Positions 1-7,709 of a DNA stretch of 30,197 bases are shown here, piece by piece (position 1 is the first letter of the stretch; each line of letters opens with the position of its first letter). Under the pieces are notes generated by a model. The model had not been told where the DNA came from. It did not search any database and saw only the letters and a program-made list of their open reading frames with translations. The stretch lies in NCBI GenBank assembly GCA_964292295.1, contig CAXYVC010000022.1:1-30197 (forward strand). The letters are read 5' to 3'. Origin of the DNA: CAXYVC01 sp964292295 (GTDB lineage: Bacteria > Acidobacteriota > Holophagae > Holophagales > Holophagaceae). The position numbers and the translations under genes are program-made.

Positions 1-750
1 CGCAGCGCCTGGAGCGGGCCTGGCCACCGGCCCGGCGGCGACCTCACCCCGCCCTGGAAGCGCGGTCGCCTGCTGGTCACCGCCCAGGAGCTGCGCCAGC
101 CCGACCAGTTCCGCCGCGTGGTGGCCGACCGCAGCGTCCTTCGCACCCGCATGACCGACTACGCCCGCCAGGGCCAGGCCACCGGGCGCACCCTGGTCCG
201 CCGGGAACTGCCGACGGTGCCCCAGGGCGGCACCCCCGGGCGCGAATCCCGGCCCCAGCCCTTCGAGCGCCCCGGCCAGCCCCGGGACCTGAGGCCCATC
301 GTGCGCGAAGGCCGCGGCCCCTCCAGCCCCGGCGCGAGCCGTGCGGTTCCCACCCGGGAGCGGGACTCAGGGCCGAGCACCCCGAGCATCGAGCGCCAGC
401 CCCCCACCCGCGACCGGTCCCGCGACGAACACCCCCGCATCCTGCGGGAGCGGCCCATCGAGTCCCCGCGCCAGGGGCGCACCACGGAACGCGACCTTGA
501 CCGGCCCCGCGGCGTCGAACGCGAACGCGAGCGCCCCACCGTCCGCGAGGCCCGGCCCGAGCCCTCCCGCGATTCCCGGCCGATCGAGCGCCCCACCGTG
601 CGGGAGTCCCGCCCCGAGCCCTCCCGGGAATCCCGCCCGGCCGAGCGCCCCACCGTTCGGGAATCCCGCCCCGAGCCTTCCCGGTCGGCGCCTTCGTCCA
701 GCCCTTCCCGCTCCGAGTCCAGGCCCGCCCCGGAGCGCGGACGGCGCTGA
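1..750 (+). CDS. C-terminal part of an Arg/Pro/Glu-rich protein (5' end outside window)
   Basis: The frame is open from base 1 to a TGA at 748-750, so at least 249 residues are present and the start lies upstream. The first ~60 visible residues have mixed composition (reading TAQELRQPDQFRRVVADRSV). The remainder is low-complexity, rich in Arg, Pro, Glu and Ser. Near the end a 19-residue unit beginning ERPTVRE is repeated about three times at 529-690. No catalytic motif is visible. Such tails occur on secreted FecR/DUF6600-like proteins of this kind of bacterium, but the diagnostic N-terminal part is missing, so that link is only a guess. The opposite strand is also open here, which the biased base composition explains. 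Confidence 0.6.
   Translation, partial: RSAWSGPGHRPGGDLTPPWKRGRLLVTAQELRQPDQFRRVVADRSVLRTRMTDYARQGQATGRTLVRRELPTVPQGGTPGRESRPQPFERPGQPRDLRPIVREGRGPSSPGASRAVPTRERDSGPSTPSIERQPPTRDRSRDEHPRILRERPIESPRQGRTTERDLDRPRGVERERERPTVREARPEPSRDSRPIERPTVRESRPEPSRESRPAERPTVRESRPEPSRSAPSSSPSRSESRPAPERGRR
529..690 (+). repeat. 57-bp in-frame tandem repeat, about 3 units
   Basis: Units begin at 529, 586 and 643. Each encodes 19 residues starting ERPTVRE(A/S)RPEPSR. The first two are complete and the third diverges after about 14 residues. The 57-bp length is a multiple of three, so copy-number change would keep the frame open. This is coding repeat DNA in the tail of the first gene, not a CRISPR array. Confidence 0.85.
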
Positions 751-774
751 TCCCGGATGATGCGGTTCCGGCCA

Positions 775-796
775 GCCTCCCTCGGTAGAGGGAGGC
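775..796 (+). terminator. 9-bp perfect hairpin after the first gene
   Basis: GCCTCCCTC (775-783), a GGTA loop (784-787) and GAGGGAGGC (788-796) form a perfect stem 25 bases past the TGA at 750. No T-tract follows, so it is a hairpin of terminator type without the usual U run. Confidence 0.45.
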
Positions 797-937
797 GTGG
801 AGCGTGTCCGGGCCAGACCGTCCCGGGGACGGAGCTGGCCCGGATCGCGCGCCGGAAGCGCTCGGATGCACAGCGCCCGGCAGGGACGGGGCATCCCCCA
901 TTGCAACATCTGGGCTGATCCCTCACCTGACATGCGC

Positions 938-963
938 GAGGCCCCCGGAATCCCGGGGGCCTC
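938..963. terminator. 11-bp hairpin between convergent genes
   Basis: GAGGCCCCCGG (938-948), an AATC loop (949-952) and CCGGGGGCCTC (953-963) form a strong perfect stem followed on the + strand by GTTTCGT. It lies between the + gene ending at 750 and the - gene ending at 989, so it could stop transcription from both sides. The 751-988 stretch otherwise shows no gene I can support. Confidence 0.6.
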
Positions 964-988
964 GTTTCGTGACGGGAGGGCGCCGATA

Positions 989-2749
989 TCAGAAGTGCGC
1001 GATCGGGTAGGTCTCCTTCTCGATGAGCACGCCGGCGATGCGGTCGCGCAGCTTCGAGCCCGCCACGGGCAGGCAGACGTCGAAGGCCTTCAGGGTCTCC
1101 AGGGCACGGGCGAGGGCATCGCCCTCCAGGACCTCCGCCAGCAGCAGGCGGGCCTGGGCCAGCACGCGGGCGCTACTCTCGTTCACGTAGACCTCGGCGC
1201 AGTCCTGGGCGAAGGCGGCCCAGCGGTGGCCATCCTGGACCATGCGGGCGGCGCGCACCACGGCGCTCTCCATGGTGTAGACCTCGCTCACCAGGTCCGC
1301 GGCACGGGCGGCGGCCTCCTGGCACTCGATGAGCTTCTGGCCCACCTGGTCCAGGGCCGTGCCGATGGCGAACTGGGCGATGCGCTTGGCCAGCGCCACC
1401 GCGTGCCGGGCGTGGGCGAGGGGCCCCTCGAAGCTGCAGGCCTGGGGCAGCTCGCCCGCGTCCCTGCGGAAGGCCAGCGCGCCGTTGCCCACCTTCTTGA
1501 AGACCTGGCCCGCGATGATCATGCGGTTGATCTCGTTGGTGCCCTCGAAGAGGCGGTTGATGCGGTTGTCGCGGTAGATCTTCTCGGGCGGGTACTCGGC
1601 GCTGAAGCCGTAGCCGCCGAAGCACTGGACGGCCTCGTCGGCGATCGCGCCCAGGGCCTCCGAGTCCCACACCTTCATGATGGAGGCCTCCATCTGGAAC
1701 TCGTCCATGATCGCCATCTTCTTCTTGGCGGCGTCCGGCTGGTCCCAGGAGGCGGCGTGCATGCCGTCGTTGATGTAGCCCAGGGTGCGGAAGTTCATGC
1801 TCTCGGCCACGAAGATGCGCGTGCCGATGTCCGCCAGGTACTTCCGGATGAGCCCGAACTGGTTGATGCTCCGGCCGAACTGCTGGCGCTCGGCGGTGTA
1901 TTTCAGGGTGTACTTCAGCACCTCCTTGGCGATGCCGTTGCAGCCCGCGCCCAGCTTGAAGCGGCCGATGGCCAGGATGCCGAAGGCGATGCGGTGGCCC
2001 TTGCCGATCTCACCCAGCAGGCGGTCCTTGGGGATGCGGCAGTTGTCGAAGGCCAGGGCCCGGGTGCTGGAGCCCTTGATGCCGAGCTTGTGCTCCTCGG
2101 CGGCGATCTGGAAACCGGGGTCCGTCCTCTCCACGATGAAGGCGCTGAACTTGCGGCCGTCCACCTTGGCGAAGACCACGAAGACGTCGGGGAAGCCGGC
2201 GTTGGTGATCCACATCTTGGAGCCGTTGAGCACCCACGTGTCGCCGTCCAGGGTGGCCACGGTCTTGGAGTTCATGGCGTCGCTGCCCGCGCCGGGCTCG
2301 GTGAGGGCGTAGGCCGCCAGCTTCTCGCCGCTGGCGAGCTGGGGCAGGTACTTGGCCTTCTGCTCCTCGTTCCCGAAGTACACGATGGGCAGGGTGCCGA
2401 TGCCCGTGTGGGCGCCGTAGCTCACAGAGAAGCTCGCCTGGCGGCCCATCTCCTCCAGCACCAGCAGGCCCGTGAGCTTGTCCAGGTCCATGCCCTCGAA
2501 GGGCTCGGGGATCTCCAGGCTCAGGAGGCCCAGCTCGCCCGCCTTGCGCAACAGCTCCTTGGAGAGCTCCAGGTCGAGCTTGTCGATGGCCGCGTCGTTG
2601 GGGAGCACCTCTCCCTCCACGAACTCCCGGGCGGCCTGGCCGATGGCCTTCGCGTCGTCGGAGAGGTTCTCGGGCGTGAACTGGGGCTGGCTTCCGACGG
2701 GGGCGACGAGGAAGCTGCCGCCGATGATGTCCTGGGTGTTCGCGTCCAT
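989..2749 (-). CDS. Acyl-CoA dehydrogenase, VLCAD/FadE-like
   Basis: A 586-residue flavoenzyme for the alpha,beta-dehydrogenation of acyl-CoA, passing electrons to ETF. Family signature 1 reads YALTEPGAGSDAM. Signature 2 includes QCFGGYGFSAEYPPEKIYRD followed by EGTNEI, whose Glu is the catalytic base position of VLCAD-type enzymes. The ~200-residue C-terminal extension beyond the usual ~380-residue core is also VLCAD/ACAD9-like. The ATG at 2749 was chosen because GGAGG lies 4 bases upstream; the frame stays open upstream without a better start. Its redox partner ETF-QO is encoded at 12205-13968. A 13-bp palindrome overlaps the candidate promoter. Chain-length preference cannot be read from the sequence. 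Confidence 0.93.
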   Translation of the reverse strand: MDANTQDIIGGSFLVAPVGSQPQFTPENLSDDAKAIGQAAREFVEGEVLPNDAAIDKLDLELSKELLRKAGELGLLSLEIPEPFEGMDLDKLTGLLVLEEMGRQASFSVSYGAHTGIGTLPIVYFGNEEQKAKYLPQLASGEKLAAYALTEPGAGSDAMNSKTVATLDGDTWVLNGSKMWITNAGFPDVFVVFAKVDGRKFSAFIVERTDPGFQIAAEEHKLGIKGSSTRALAFDNCRIPKDRLLGEIGKGHRIAFGILAIGRFKLGAGCNGIAKEVLKYTLKYTAERQQFGRSINQFGLIRKYLADIGTRIFVAESMNFRTLGYINDGMHAASWDQPDAAKKKMAIMDEFQMEASIMKVWDSEALGAIADEAVQCFGGYGFSAEYPPEKIYRDNRINRLFEGTNEINRMIIAGQVFKKVGNGALAFRRDAGELPQACSFEGPLAHARHAVALAKRIAQFAIGTALDQVGQKLIECQEAAARAADLVSEVYTMESAVVRAARMVQDGHRWAAFAQDCAEVYVNESSARVLAQARLLLAEVLEGDALARALETLKAFDVCLPVAGSKLRDRIAGVLIEKETYPIAHF

Positions 2750-2789
2750 GGGACCTCCGAAAGGAAAAGCGTGCATGCCGAAACAGGCC

Positions 2790-2802
2790 GAATGGACCAT
2801 TC
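2790..2802. promoter_or_regulatory. Candidate operator GAATGG-A-CCATTC upstream of acyl-CoA dehydrogenase
   Basis: A perfect 13-bp palindrome with 6-bp arms overlaps a - strand -10-like TAGAAT (2804-2799), 41 bases before the ATG. Its position over the promoter suggests a repressor site. The GAATG/CATTC half-sites resemble those bound by some TetR-family fatty-acid regulators, but the spacing differs, so the regulator is unknown. Confidence 0.35.
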
Positions 2803-2874
2803 TACAGGAGGGGCGCGTCCGCCCCGAGGCGCGGTTTTTTCTCATTTCTGGGCACAATGGAACCCGGAGGTTGC

Positions 2875-3570
2875 ATGCCCGAAGGCGCCAAGGTCCAGGC
2901 CATGTTCACCGGCATCGCCGGGCGCTACGACCTGCTGAACCACCTGCTCTCCTTCGGCCTGGACGCCACCTGGTGGCGGCGCATGGCCCGCGCCTCCGGA
3001 GCGGCCCCGGGCCGCCTCCTGCTGGACGTGGCCGCGGGCACCGGCGACAGCAGCGTGGCCCTGGCCCGCCGCGGGGCGGAGGTCCTGAGCACGGACTTCA
3101 CCCTCGCCATGCTGGCCCTGGGCCCCGCCAAGTTCCGCCGCCTCGGCCTGGAGGCGCGCATCCCAGGAAGCGTGGGCGCGGACGCCCAGGCGCTCCCCTT
3201 CGCGGATGCCCGCTTCGACGGCGTGACCATCTGCTGGGGCCTGCGCAACGTGGAGCGGCGCGATCGGGCCTACGCCGAGTTCCTGCGGGTGCTGAAGCCC
3301 GGCGGGCGGCTCACGGTCCTCGAGTTCTCGCGCCCGCTGCCGGGCCTGCGCCTTTTGTACGACCTGTACAGCCGCCTGGTGCTCCCCCGCCTGGGCGCCT
3401 GGATCTCCGGAAACCGGGAGGCCTACGCCTACCTGCCGGCCAGCATCCGCGCCTTCCCCGACGGGCCCGCCCTGGCTGCCGAGCTGGAGGGCGCCGGCTT
3501 CGCGCGCGTGACCTGGCGCCGCCTCACGGGCGGCATCGCCGCCCTTCACGTGGCGGAAAGACCCCGCTAG
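2875..3570 (+). CDS. ubiE: Demethylmenaquinone methyltransferase (UbiE/MenG family)
   Basis: A 231-residue SAM-dependent C-methyltransferase for the last step of menaquinone (or a middle step of ubiquinone) synthesis. The N-terminus has the family pattern VQAMFTGIAGRYDLLNHLLS. SAM motif I is LDVAAGTGDSS, and the later motif VLKPGGRLTVLEFSRP is typical of UbiE. Two ATGs are possible (2857 and 2875); the second has CCGGAGG 4 bases upstream, whereas the first has no ribosome binding site. Divergent from the acyl-CoA dehydrogenase; a weak CACAAT -10-like hexamer lies at 2855-2860. NuoABCD and ETF-QO in this window would use its quinone product. The menaquinone role (menG) is inferred. Confidence 0.9.
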   Translation: MPEGAKVQAMFTGIAGRYDLLNHLLSFGLDATWWRRMARASGAAPGRLLLDVAAGTGDSSVALARRGAEVLSTDFTLAMLALGPAKFRRLGLEARIPGSVGADAQALPFADARFDGVTICWGLRNVERRDRAYAEFLRVLKPGGRLTVLEFSRPLPGLRLLYDLYSRLVLPRLGAWISGNREAYAYLPASIRAFPDGPALAAELEGAGFARVTWRRLTGGIAALHVAERPR

Positions 3571-3610
3571 GAATTTGGCGCTATCATGGCTGCCCCATGC
3601 GGAGAAGGCC

Positions 3611-4843
3611 ATGGCATCCACGACGCTTCCGCCCTTCCCAACCGCGGCTTCCATCCCCGCCGAACGGGCCTCGCCGGCACGCATCGCCGCCCTGAGCGCC
3701 CTGAGCCTGGAGAGTCCCGTGCTCCGCGCCGTCCTGGATGCGGTGGAGGGCTACGCCCTGGTGCTCAGCCCGGAGCGGCAGATCCTGGCCGCCAATCCCG
3801 AGCTCCTGGAGGCCCTGGGCCTCGAGGAGGGAAGCAGCCTGCAGGGGCTGCGCCCCGGCGAGGCTCTGGCCAGCCGCCACGCCGCCGAGGACCCCGCCGG
3901 CTGCGGCAGCTCCCGATCCTGCCCCGCCTGTGGCGCCCTGCTCGCCATGCTCGCCGCCCAGACCTCCGGGGAGCCGGTGGAGGGCGAGTGCCTGCTGGAG
4001 ATCCGCAGGGACGGGGTCTCCCTGGCCGCCGAATACCGGGTGCGGGTGAGCCCCGTGGAGGTGGGCGGGCACCCGCTGCTGGTGGTGGTGCTCCTGGACA
4101 TCAGTGACCGGAAGCGCCGCGACCACCTGGAGAGCGCCTTCATCCACGACCTGCTGAACACGGTGCAGGGGCTCCTGGGTCTGGGCGAGGCCCTGGAGCG
4201 GAAGGGCGGGGCCCGGGAGACCGCCCAGGGCGTGGTGGAACTCACCCGCCGCCTGGCCCTGGAGATCCAGAGCCAGCGGCTTCTGCGCCAGGCGGAGGAG
4301 GGGGCCCTGGCCCTGCGCGTGGGTGAGCTGGAGGTACCGGAGCTGCTGGAGGACCTGGAGGCCCTCTTCCGCCGCCACTACGCGGCCCGGGAGCGCACCC
4401 TGGACCTGGAGCCGGCGCCGGGCCTGCGCCTGCGCTCCGACCGCATCGTGCTGCTGCGGGTGCTCACGAACCTGGTGAAGAACGCCCTGGAGGCCACCCC
4501 CCCGGGCGGCACCGTGCACCTGGCCTGCCGCCCGGAGGGCCCCTGGGTGGCCTTCGAGGTGGCCAATCCGGGCGTGCTGCCCCCGGAGGCCGCCCGCCGC
4601 GTCTTCCAGCGCGGCTTCAGCACCAAGGCAGAACAAGGTCGGGGGCTGGGCACCTACAGCGCACGGCTCTTCACGGAAGGCTACCTGGGGGGCCACATCG
4701 CCTTCGAAAGCCATGCGGCCACGGGAACCTGCTTCCGGGTCCGCCTGCCCGCCCAGGGGCCGCCCGTCCCCGCGGGCGATGCCACTTCGTCAAACCGCAC
4801 CCGGAAGGACGGCACAAGCTGCAACAATCGGGACCACGTTTAG
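3611..4843 (+). CDS. PAS-domain sensor histidine kinase with CX5CX2C motif
   Basis: A 410-residue kinase with no membrane segment, so probably cytoplasmic. Residues ~40-165 form a PAS domain ending in the usual LDISDRKRR linker. Inside it lie C98, C104 and C107 (CGSSRSCPAC). The HisKA-like helix has H179 in ESAFIHDLLN. The ATPase domain shows an N-box (NLVKNALEATPPGG) and a late G-box (GRGLGTYSARLF). The ATG at 3611 follows GGAGAAGG closely; a TTG at 3575 would add 12 residues but lacks such a site. No response regulator is encoded nearby, so the partner is unknown. Related PAS kinases with a Cys cluster at this place occur in Geobacter-type bacteria; a metal or redox role is plausible but unproven. 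Confidence 0.88.
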   Translation: MASTTLPPFPTAASIPAERASPARIAALSALSLESPVLRAVLDAVEGYALVLSPERQILAANPELLEALGLEEGSSLQGLRPGEALASRHAAEDPAGCGSSRSCPACGALLAMLAAQTSGEPVEGECLLEIRRDGVSLAAEYRVRVSPVEVGGHPLLVVVLLDISDRKRRDHLESAFIHDLLNTVQGLLGLGEALERKGGARETAQGVVELTRRLALEIQSQRLLRQAEEGALALRVGELEVPELLEDLEALFRRHYAARERTLDLEPAPGLRLRSDRIVLLRVLTNLVKNALEATPPGGTVHLACRPEGPWVAFEVANPGVLPPEAARRVFQRGFSTKAEQGRGLGTYSARLFTEGYLGGHIAFESHAATGTCFRVRLPAQGPPVPAGDATSSNRTRKDGTSCNNRDHV

Positions 4844-4858
4844 GGGGGGCGCACCCGG

Positions 4859-5521
4859 ATGTCCAGTTTCCTTTCCCACATGATGTTCGCCTACCTGGCG
4901 CTCTTCCCCATCCTGAACCCGCCCGCCATGGCGCCGGTCTTCCTGCAGCTCACCGCCAGCGTGGACGAGGGCCAGCGGAACCGCCTGGCCGCCCTCATCG
5001 GCTTCTACACCGCCGTCTTCCTCACCGTGCTGCTGCTCGTGGGCGGCTGGATCCTGCGCCTGCTCGGCATCTCCATCCCCGTCATCGCCATCGCCGGCGG
5101 CCTGCTGCTCTTCCACAGCGCCTGGCACATGCTGAACCGCGATCCGCGCATGAGCGAGGACGAGAAGGCCGCCATCCAGGGCGACATGATGCACAAGGCC
5201 TTCTTCCCCCTCACGCTGCCCGTCACCGCGGGCCCCGGCGCCATTGCCGTCACCTTGAGCCTGGTGCCCCGCCTGAACGCCCTGCCCGCGGGGGCCGCCG
5301 CGGACCTCCAGCTCGTCGCCCACTACGCCGCCCTGATCTGCGGCATCGGCCTGGCGGGCCTCACGGTCTTCCTCTTCTACCGCTTCTCGGCGCCCATCAT
5401 CCGCCGCTTGGGAGAGACCGGCGCCGCCACCGTGAGCCAGATCAGCGCCTTCGTGCTGCTCGCCATCGGCGTGCAGATCGTCTGGGGGGGCCTGAAGGAC
5501 CTGATCCAGGCCCTGCACTGA
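4859..5521 (+). CDS. MarC family integral membrane protein
   Basis: A 220-residue polytopic inner-membrane protein with about six hydrophobic segments. The N-terminal stretch MFAYLALFPILNPPAMAPVF matches the conserved first helix of the MarC/UPF0056 family, and HKAFFPLTLPVTAGPGAIAV matches its second conserved block. Function in the family is unclear: E. coli MarC is not itself responsible for multiple antibiotic resistance. The ATG at 4859 lies 15 bases after the kinase stop, behind a G-rich site, so it may be co-transcribed with the kinase. Confidence 0.88.
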   Translation: MSSFLSHMMFAYLALFPILNPPAMAPVFLQLTASVDEGQRNRLAALIGFYTAVFLTVLLLVGGWILRLLGISIPVIAIAGGLLLFHSAWHMLNRDPRMSEDEKAAIQGDMMHKAFFPLTLPVTAGPGAIAVTLSLVPRLNALPAGAAADLQLVAHYAALICGIGLAGLTVFLFYRFSAPIIRRLGETGAATVSQISAFVLLAIGVQIVWGGLKDLIQALH

Positions 5522-5593
5522 AGTCGGACGATGCGCCTGCGGGGCTGACCTTGCGTTCCATGGGACACTGGGCTCCTTGAGGACGAGGGGACC

Positions 5594-7159
5594 ATGCGCC
5601 GCAACCTGCCCGTCACGGACACCGAACAGCACGTCGCCGAAGGCGCCTTCCTGGTCTCGACAACCGATCCGCGCGGCGTCATCACCACCGCCAACGATGC
5701 CTTCGTCCGCCTGAGCGGCTACGCCCTGGACGAGCTGCTGGGCCAGCCCCACAACCTCGTGCGCCACCCGGACATGCCTCCGGCGGCCTTCCAGGACCTG
5801 TGGGACACGGTGAAGGCGGGCCGCGCCTGGCACGGCATCGTGAAGAACCGCTGCAAGAACGGCGACTTCTACTGGGTGGACGCCAACGTGACGCCCGTGG
5901 TGGAACGGGGCCAAGTGGTGGGCTATGTGTCCGTTCGCAGCCGTCCGAGCCGGGCTCAGATTCGGGATGCTGCCCATGTGTACGCCCTTGTCAACCAAGG
6001 CATGACTTGGGAGCAGGCCTGTCGCACGCCCTGGGTTCCCTTTCGACACGTGGGCCTTGGCGCCCGCATCACCGGGGGCTTCGGCCTTCTCACCCTCCTG
6101 GCGCTGGCGGCGCTGTTCCTTCCTCTGCACGGGATCGGGCTCGCCCTGGCCTGCCTCCTGGTGCTCGGCACGGGCGCCGCCGTCGCCTGGAGCGTCTCCA
6201 GGGCCCTGTCGGTGGAACTCGGCGGCGATCCCTCCACGGCCATCCGCCTCGTCCGCCAGATCGCCGACGGGGACCTGCAGGCGGAGGTGGACATCCGTCC
6301 CGGCGACCGCACGAGCCTGATGGCCAGCCTCCTCACCATGCAGAGCCACATGAAGGGCATGGTGAACCGCATCCGCTTCGACGCCACGCGGGTGCACGAC
6401 CACGCCGGCGGCTTCGCCACCGCCAGCCACGAGATCGCCTCCACGGCCCAGGAGCTGGCGCGCACCGCCGAAGCGCAGCGCACCTCCGTGGAGCGCATGG
6501 CCTCCGCCATCACCGAGCTCTCCGCCTCCATCCGCGAGGTCAGCCAGAACGTGCGGGCCAGCCAGACCCAGGCGGAGCAGGCCACCGAGGCCACCCGCGC
6601 CGGGGACCGCGCCGGCGGCGAGGCGCTGGACGCCATGGGACGCGTGGAGGAGACCACCGCCCAGGTGGTGAAGGCCGTGCGCGTGATCCAGGACATCGCC
6701 CGCCAGACGAACCTCCTGAGCCTGAACGCCGCCATCGAGGCGGCCAAGGCGGGCGTCATGGGCAAGGGCTTCGCGGTGGTGGCCGAGGAGGTGCGCAAGC
6801 TCGCGGAACGCAGCGGCCAGGCCGCCAAGGAGATCGCCGTCCTCATCGAGGGCAGCAACGAGGCCGTGCGGGAGGGCCGCGCCACCGTCCAGCAGGCCGT
6901 GGCCGCGCTGGAGAACATCCGCGAACACATCGGGCAGGTCACCTCCATGGGGCTGGAGATCGCGTCGGCCGCGGAGCAGCAGGCCCAGGCCAGCGCCGAG
7001 GTGGCCGAGCAGGTGGAGCTGGGCGCCCGGAAGGCCTCCGAGAACGCCAGCGCCAGCCTCGAGCTCAGCGCCACCGTGGAGCAGAGCGCCCGCACCTCCG
7101 ACCAGCTCGCCACCACGGCCCAGGGCCTCACGGCCCTCGTGATGAAGTTCAGGACCTGA
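5594..7159 (+). CDS. Aer-like PAS methyl-accepting chemotaxis protein
   Basis: A 521-residue chemoreceptor. Residues ~15-118 are a PAS domain like that of the FAD-binding redox receptor Aer (reading NLVRHPDMP and CKNGDFYWVDANVTPV). Two hydrophobic segments at ~160-178 and ~181-201 form a membrane hairpin without a periplasmic ligand domain, again as in Aer. A HAMP-like stretch and a long MCP coiled coil follow, with the hairpin tip IARQTNLLSLNAAIEAAKAG. No C-terminal NWETF-type CheR tether is present. The ATG at 5594 follows GAGGGGACC. It probably senses redox or energy state and signals through CheA; no che gene lies nearby. Its 3' end overlaps the opposing GNAT gene by 11 bp. Confidence 0.92.
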   Translation: MRRNLPVTDTEQHVAEGAFLVSTTDPRGVITTANDAFVRLSGYALDELLGQPHNLVRHPDMPPAAFQDLWDTVKAGRAWHGIVKNRCKNGDFYWVDANVTPVVERGQVVGYVSVRSRPSRAQIRDAAHVYALVNQGMTWEQACRTPWVPFRHVGLGARITGGFGLLTLLALAALFLPLHGIGLALACLLVLGTGAAVAWSVSRALSVELGGDPSTAIRLVRQIADGDLQAEVDIRPGDRTSLMASLLTMQSHMKGMVNRIRFDATRVHDHAGGFATASHEIASTAQELARTAEAQRTSVERMASAITELSASIREVSQNVRASQTQAEQATEATRAGDRAGGEALDAMGRVEETTAQVVKAVRVIQDIARQTNLLSLNAAIEAAKAGVMGKGFAVVAEEVRKLAERSGQAAKEIAVLIEGSNEAVREGRATVQQAVAALENIREHIGQVTSMGLEIASAAEQQAQASAEVAEQVELGARKASENASASLELSATVEQSARTSDQLATTAQGLTALVMKFRT

Positions 7160-7709
7160 GGTCCTCCGCCAGGCGCGCGTAGGTGCAGAGGTCCCAGTAG
7201 CGCCCATGGGCGAAGGCCCGGTCGCGGTGGATCCCTTCGCAGGCGAAGCCGCCCTTCTCCAGCACGCGCCGGCTCGGAGCGTTCGCGGCGTAGCAGAAGG
7301 CCTCCAGGCGGTGGGCCCCCAGGGTGCGGAAGCCCAGCTCCGCCATGGCCGCCAGGGTCTCCGAGGCCAGGCCCCGGCCCCAGTGGGCGCGCGCCAGCAC
7401 GTAGCCCGTCTCCGCGCACCGGGTGTCGGGGTTCCAGTCGTGGAGCCCCGTGCTTCCCACGAGGCGACCATCCTCCTTCAGCTCCAGGCCCCAGGCCCAG
7501 GCCAGCGGACCGCCGTCCACCGCATCCCGCAGGAAGGCGCGGCTGTCCTCGAGGCTGCGGTGGCGCGGCCAGCCCACGAAGCGCGTCACCTCCGGATCCG
7601 AGGCCCAGGCGAAGACGGTTTCCGCGTCGTCCTCCCGCAGGGGCCGCAGCCGCAGCCGCGCCGTCTCCAGGACGGGCTGCCCGCCGGGAAGGGGCCAGGT
7701 GGGCGTCAT
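7149..7709 (-). CDS. GNAT acetyltransferase (RimJ/RimL-like)
   Basis: A 186-residue acetyl-CoA-dependent N-acetyltransferase. It opens with LETARLRLRPLREDDAETVF, the standard start of the Acetyltransf_3 subfamily. It has the acetyl-CoA loop region RAHWGRGLASETLAAM, then GAHRLEAFCYAANAPSRRVL and EKGGF near the C-terminus. The substrate could be a ribosomal protein N-terminus or a small amine; the sequence does not say. The ATG at 7709 follows CGGAGG and overlaps the holB stop by four bases (ATGA), so translation is probably coupled to holB. The stop overlaps the end of the convergent chemoreceptor gene. Confidence 0.88.
   Translation of the reverse strand: MTPTWPLPGGQPVLETARLRLRPLREDDAETVFAWASDPEVTRFVGWPRHRSLEDSRAFLRDAVDGGPLAWAWGLELKEDGRLVGSTGLHDWNPDTRCAETGYVLARAHWGRGLASETLAAMAELGFRTLGAHRLEAFCYAANAPSRRVLEKGGFACEGIHRDRAFAHGRYWDLCTYARLAEDLRS
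7151..7165. other. Palindrome at overlapping convergent stops
   Basis: AGGACCT-G-AGGTCCT is a perfect 15-base inverted repeat with 7-base arms, lying over the overlapping 3' ends of the chemoreceptor (+) and GNAT (-) genes. It may serve as a compact end-of-transcription or mRNA-end structure for both; there is no intergenic space for any other terminator. Confidence 0.35.

Noticed and set aside
529..690. CRISPR-like regularity
   Set aside because: The units are contiguous coding repeats without unique spacers, and no cas gene is present.
797..2938. A 713-codon + strand open frame antisense to the acyl-CoA dehydrogenase
   Set aside because: It is a low-complexity shadow caused by high-GC third positions; the - strand frame has clear family signatures and a ribosome binding site.
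4790..7471. An 893-codon - strand open frame
   Set aside because: It is antisense to the MarC and chemoreceptor genes and shows only Gly/Ala/His-rich shadow composition without domain motifs.
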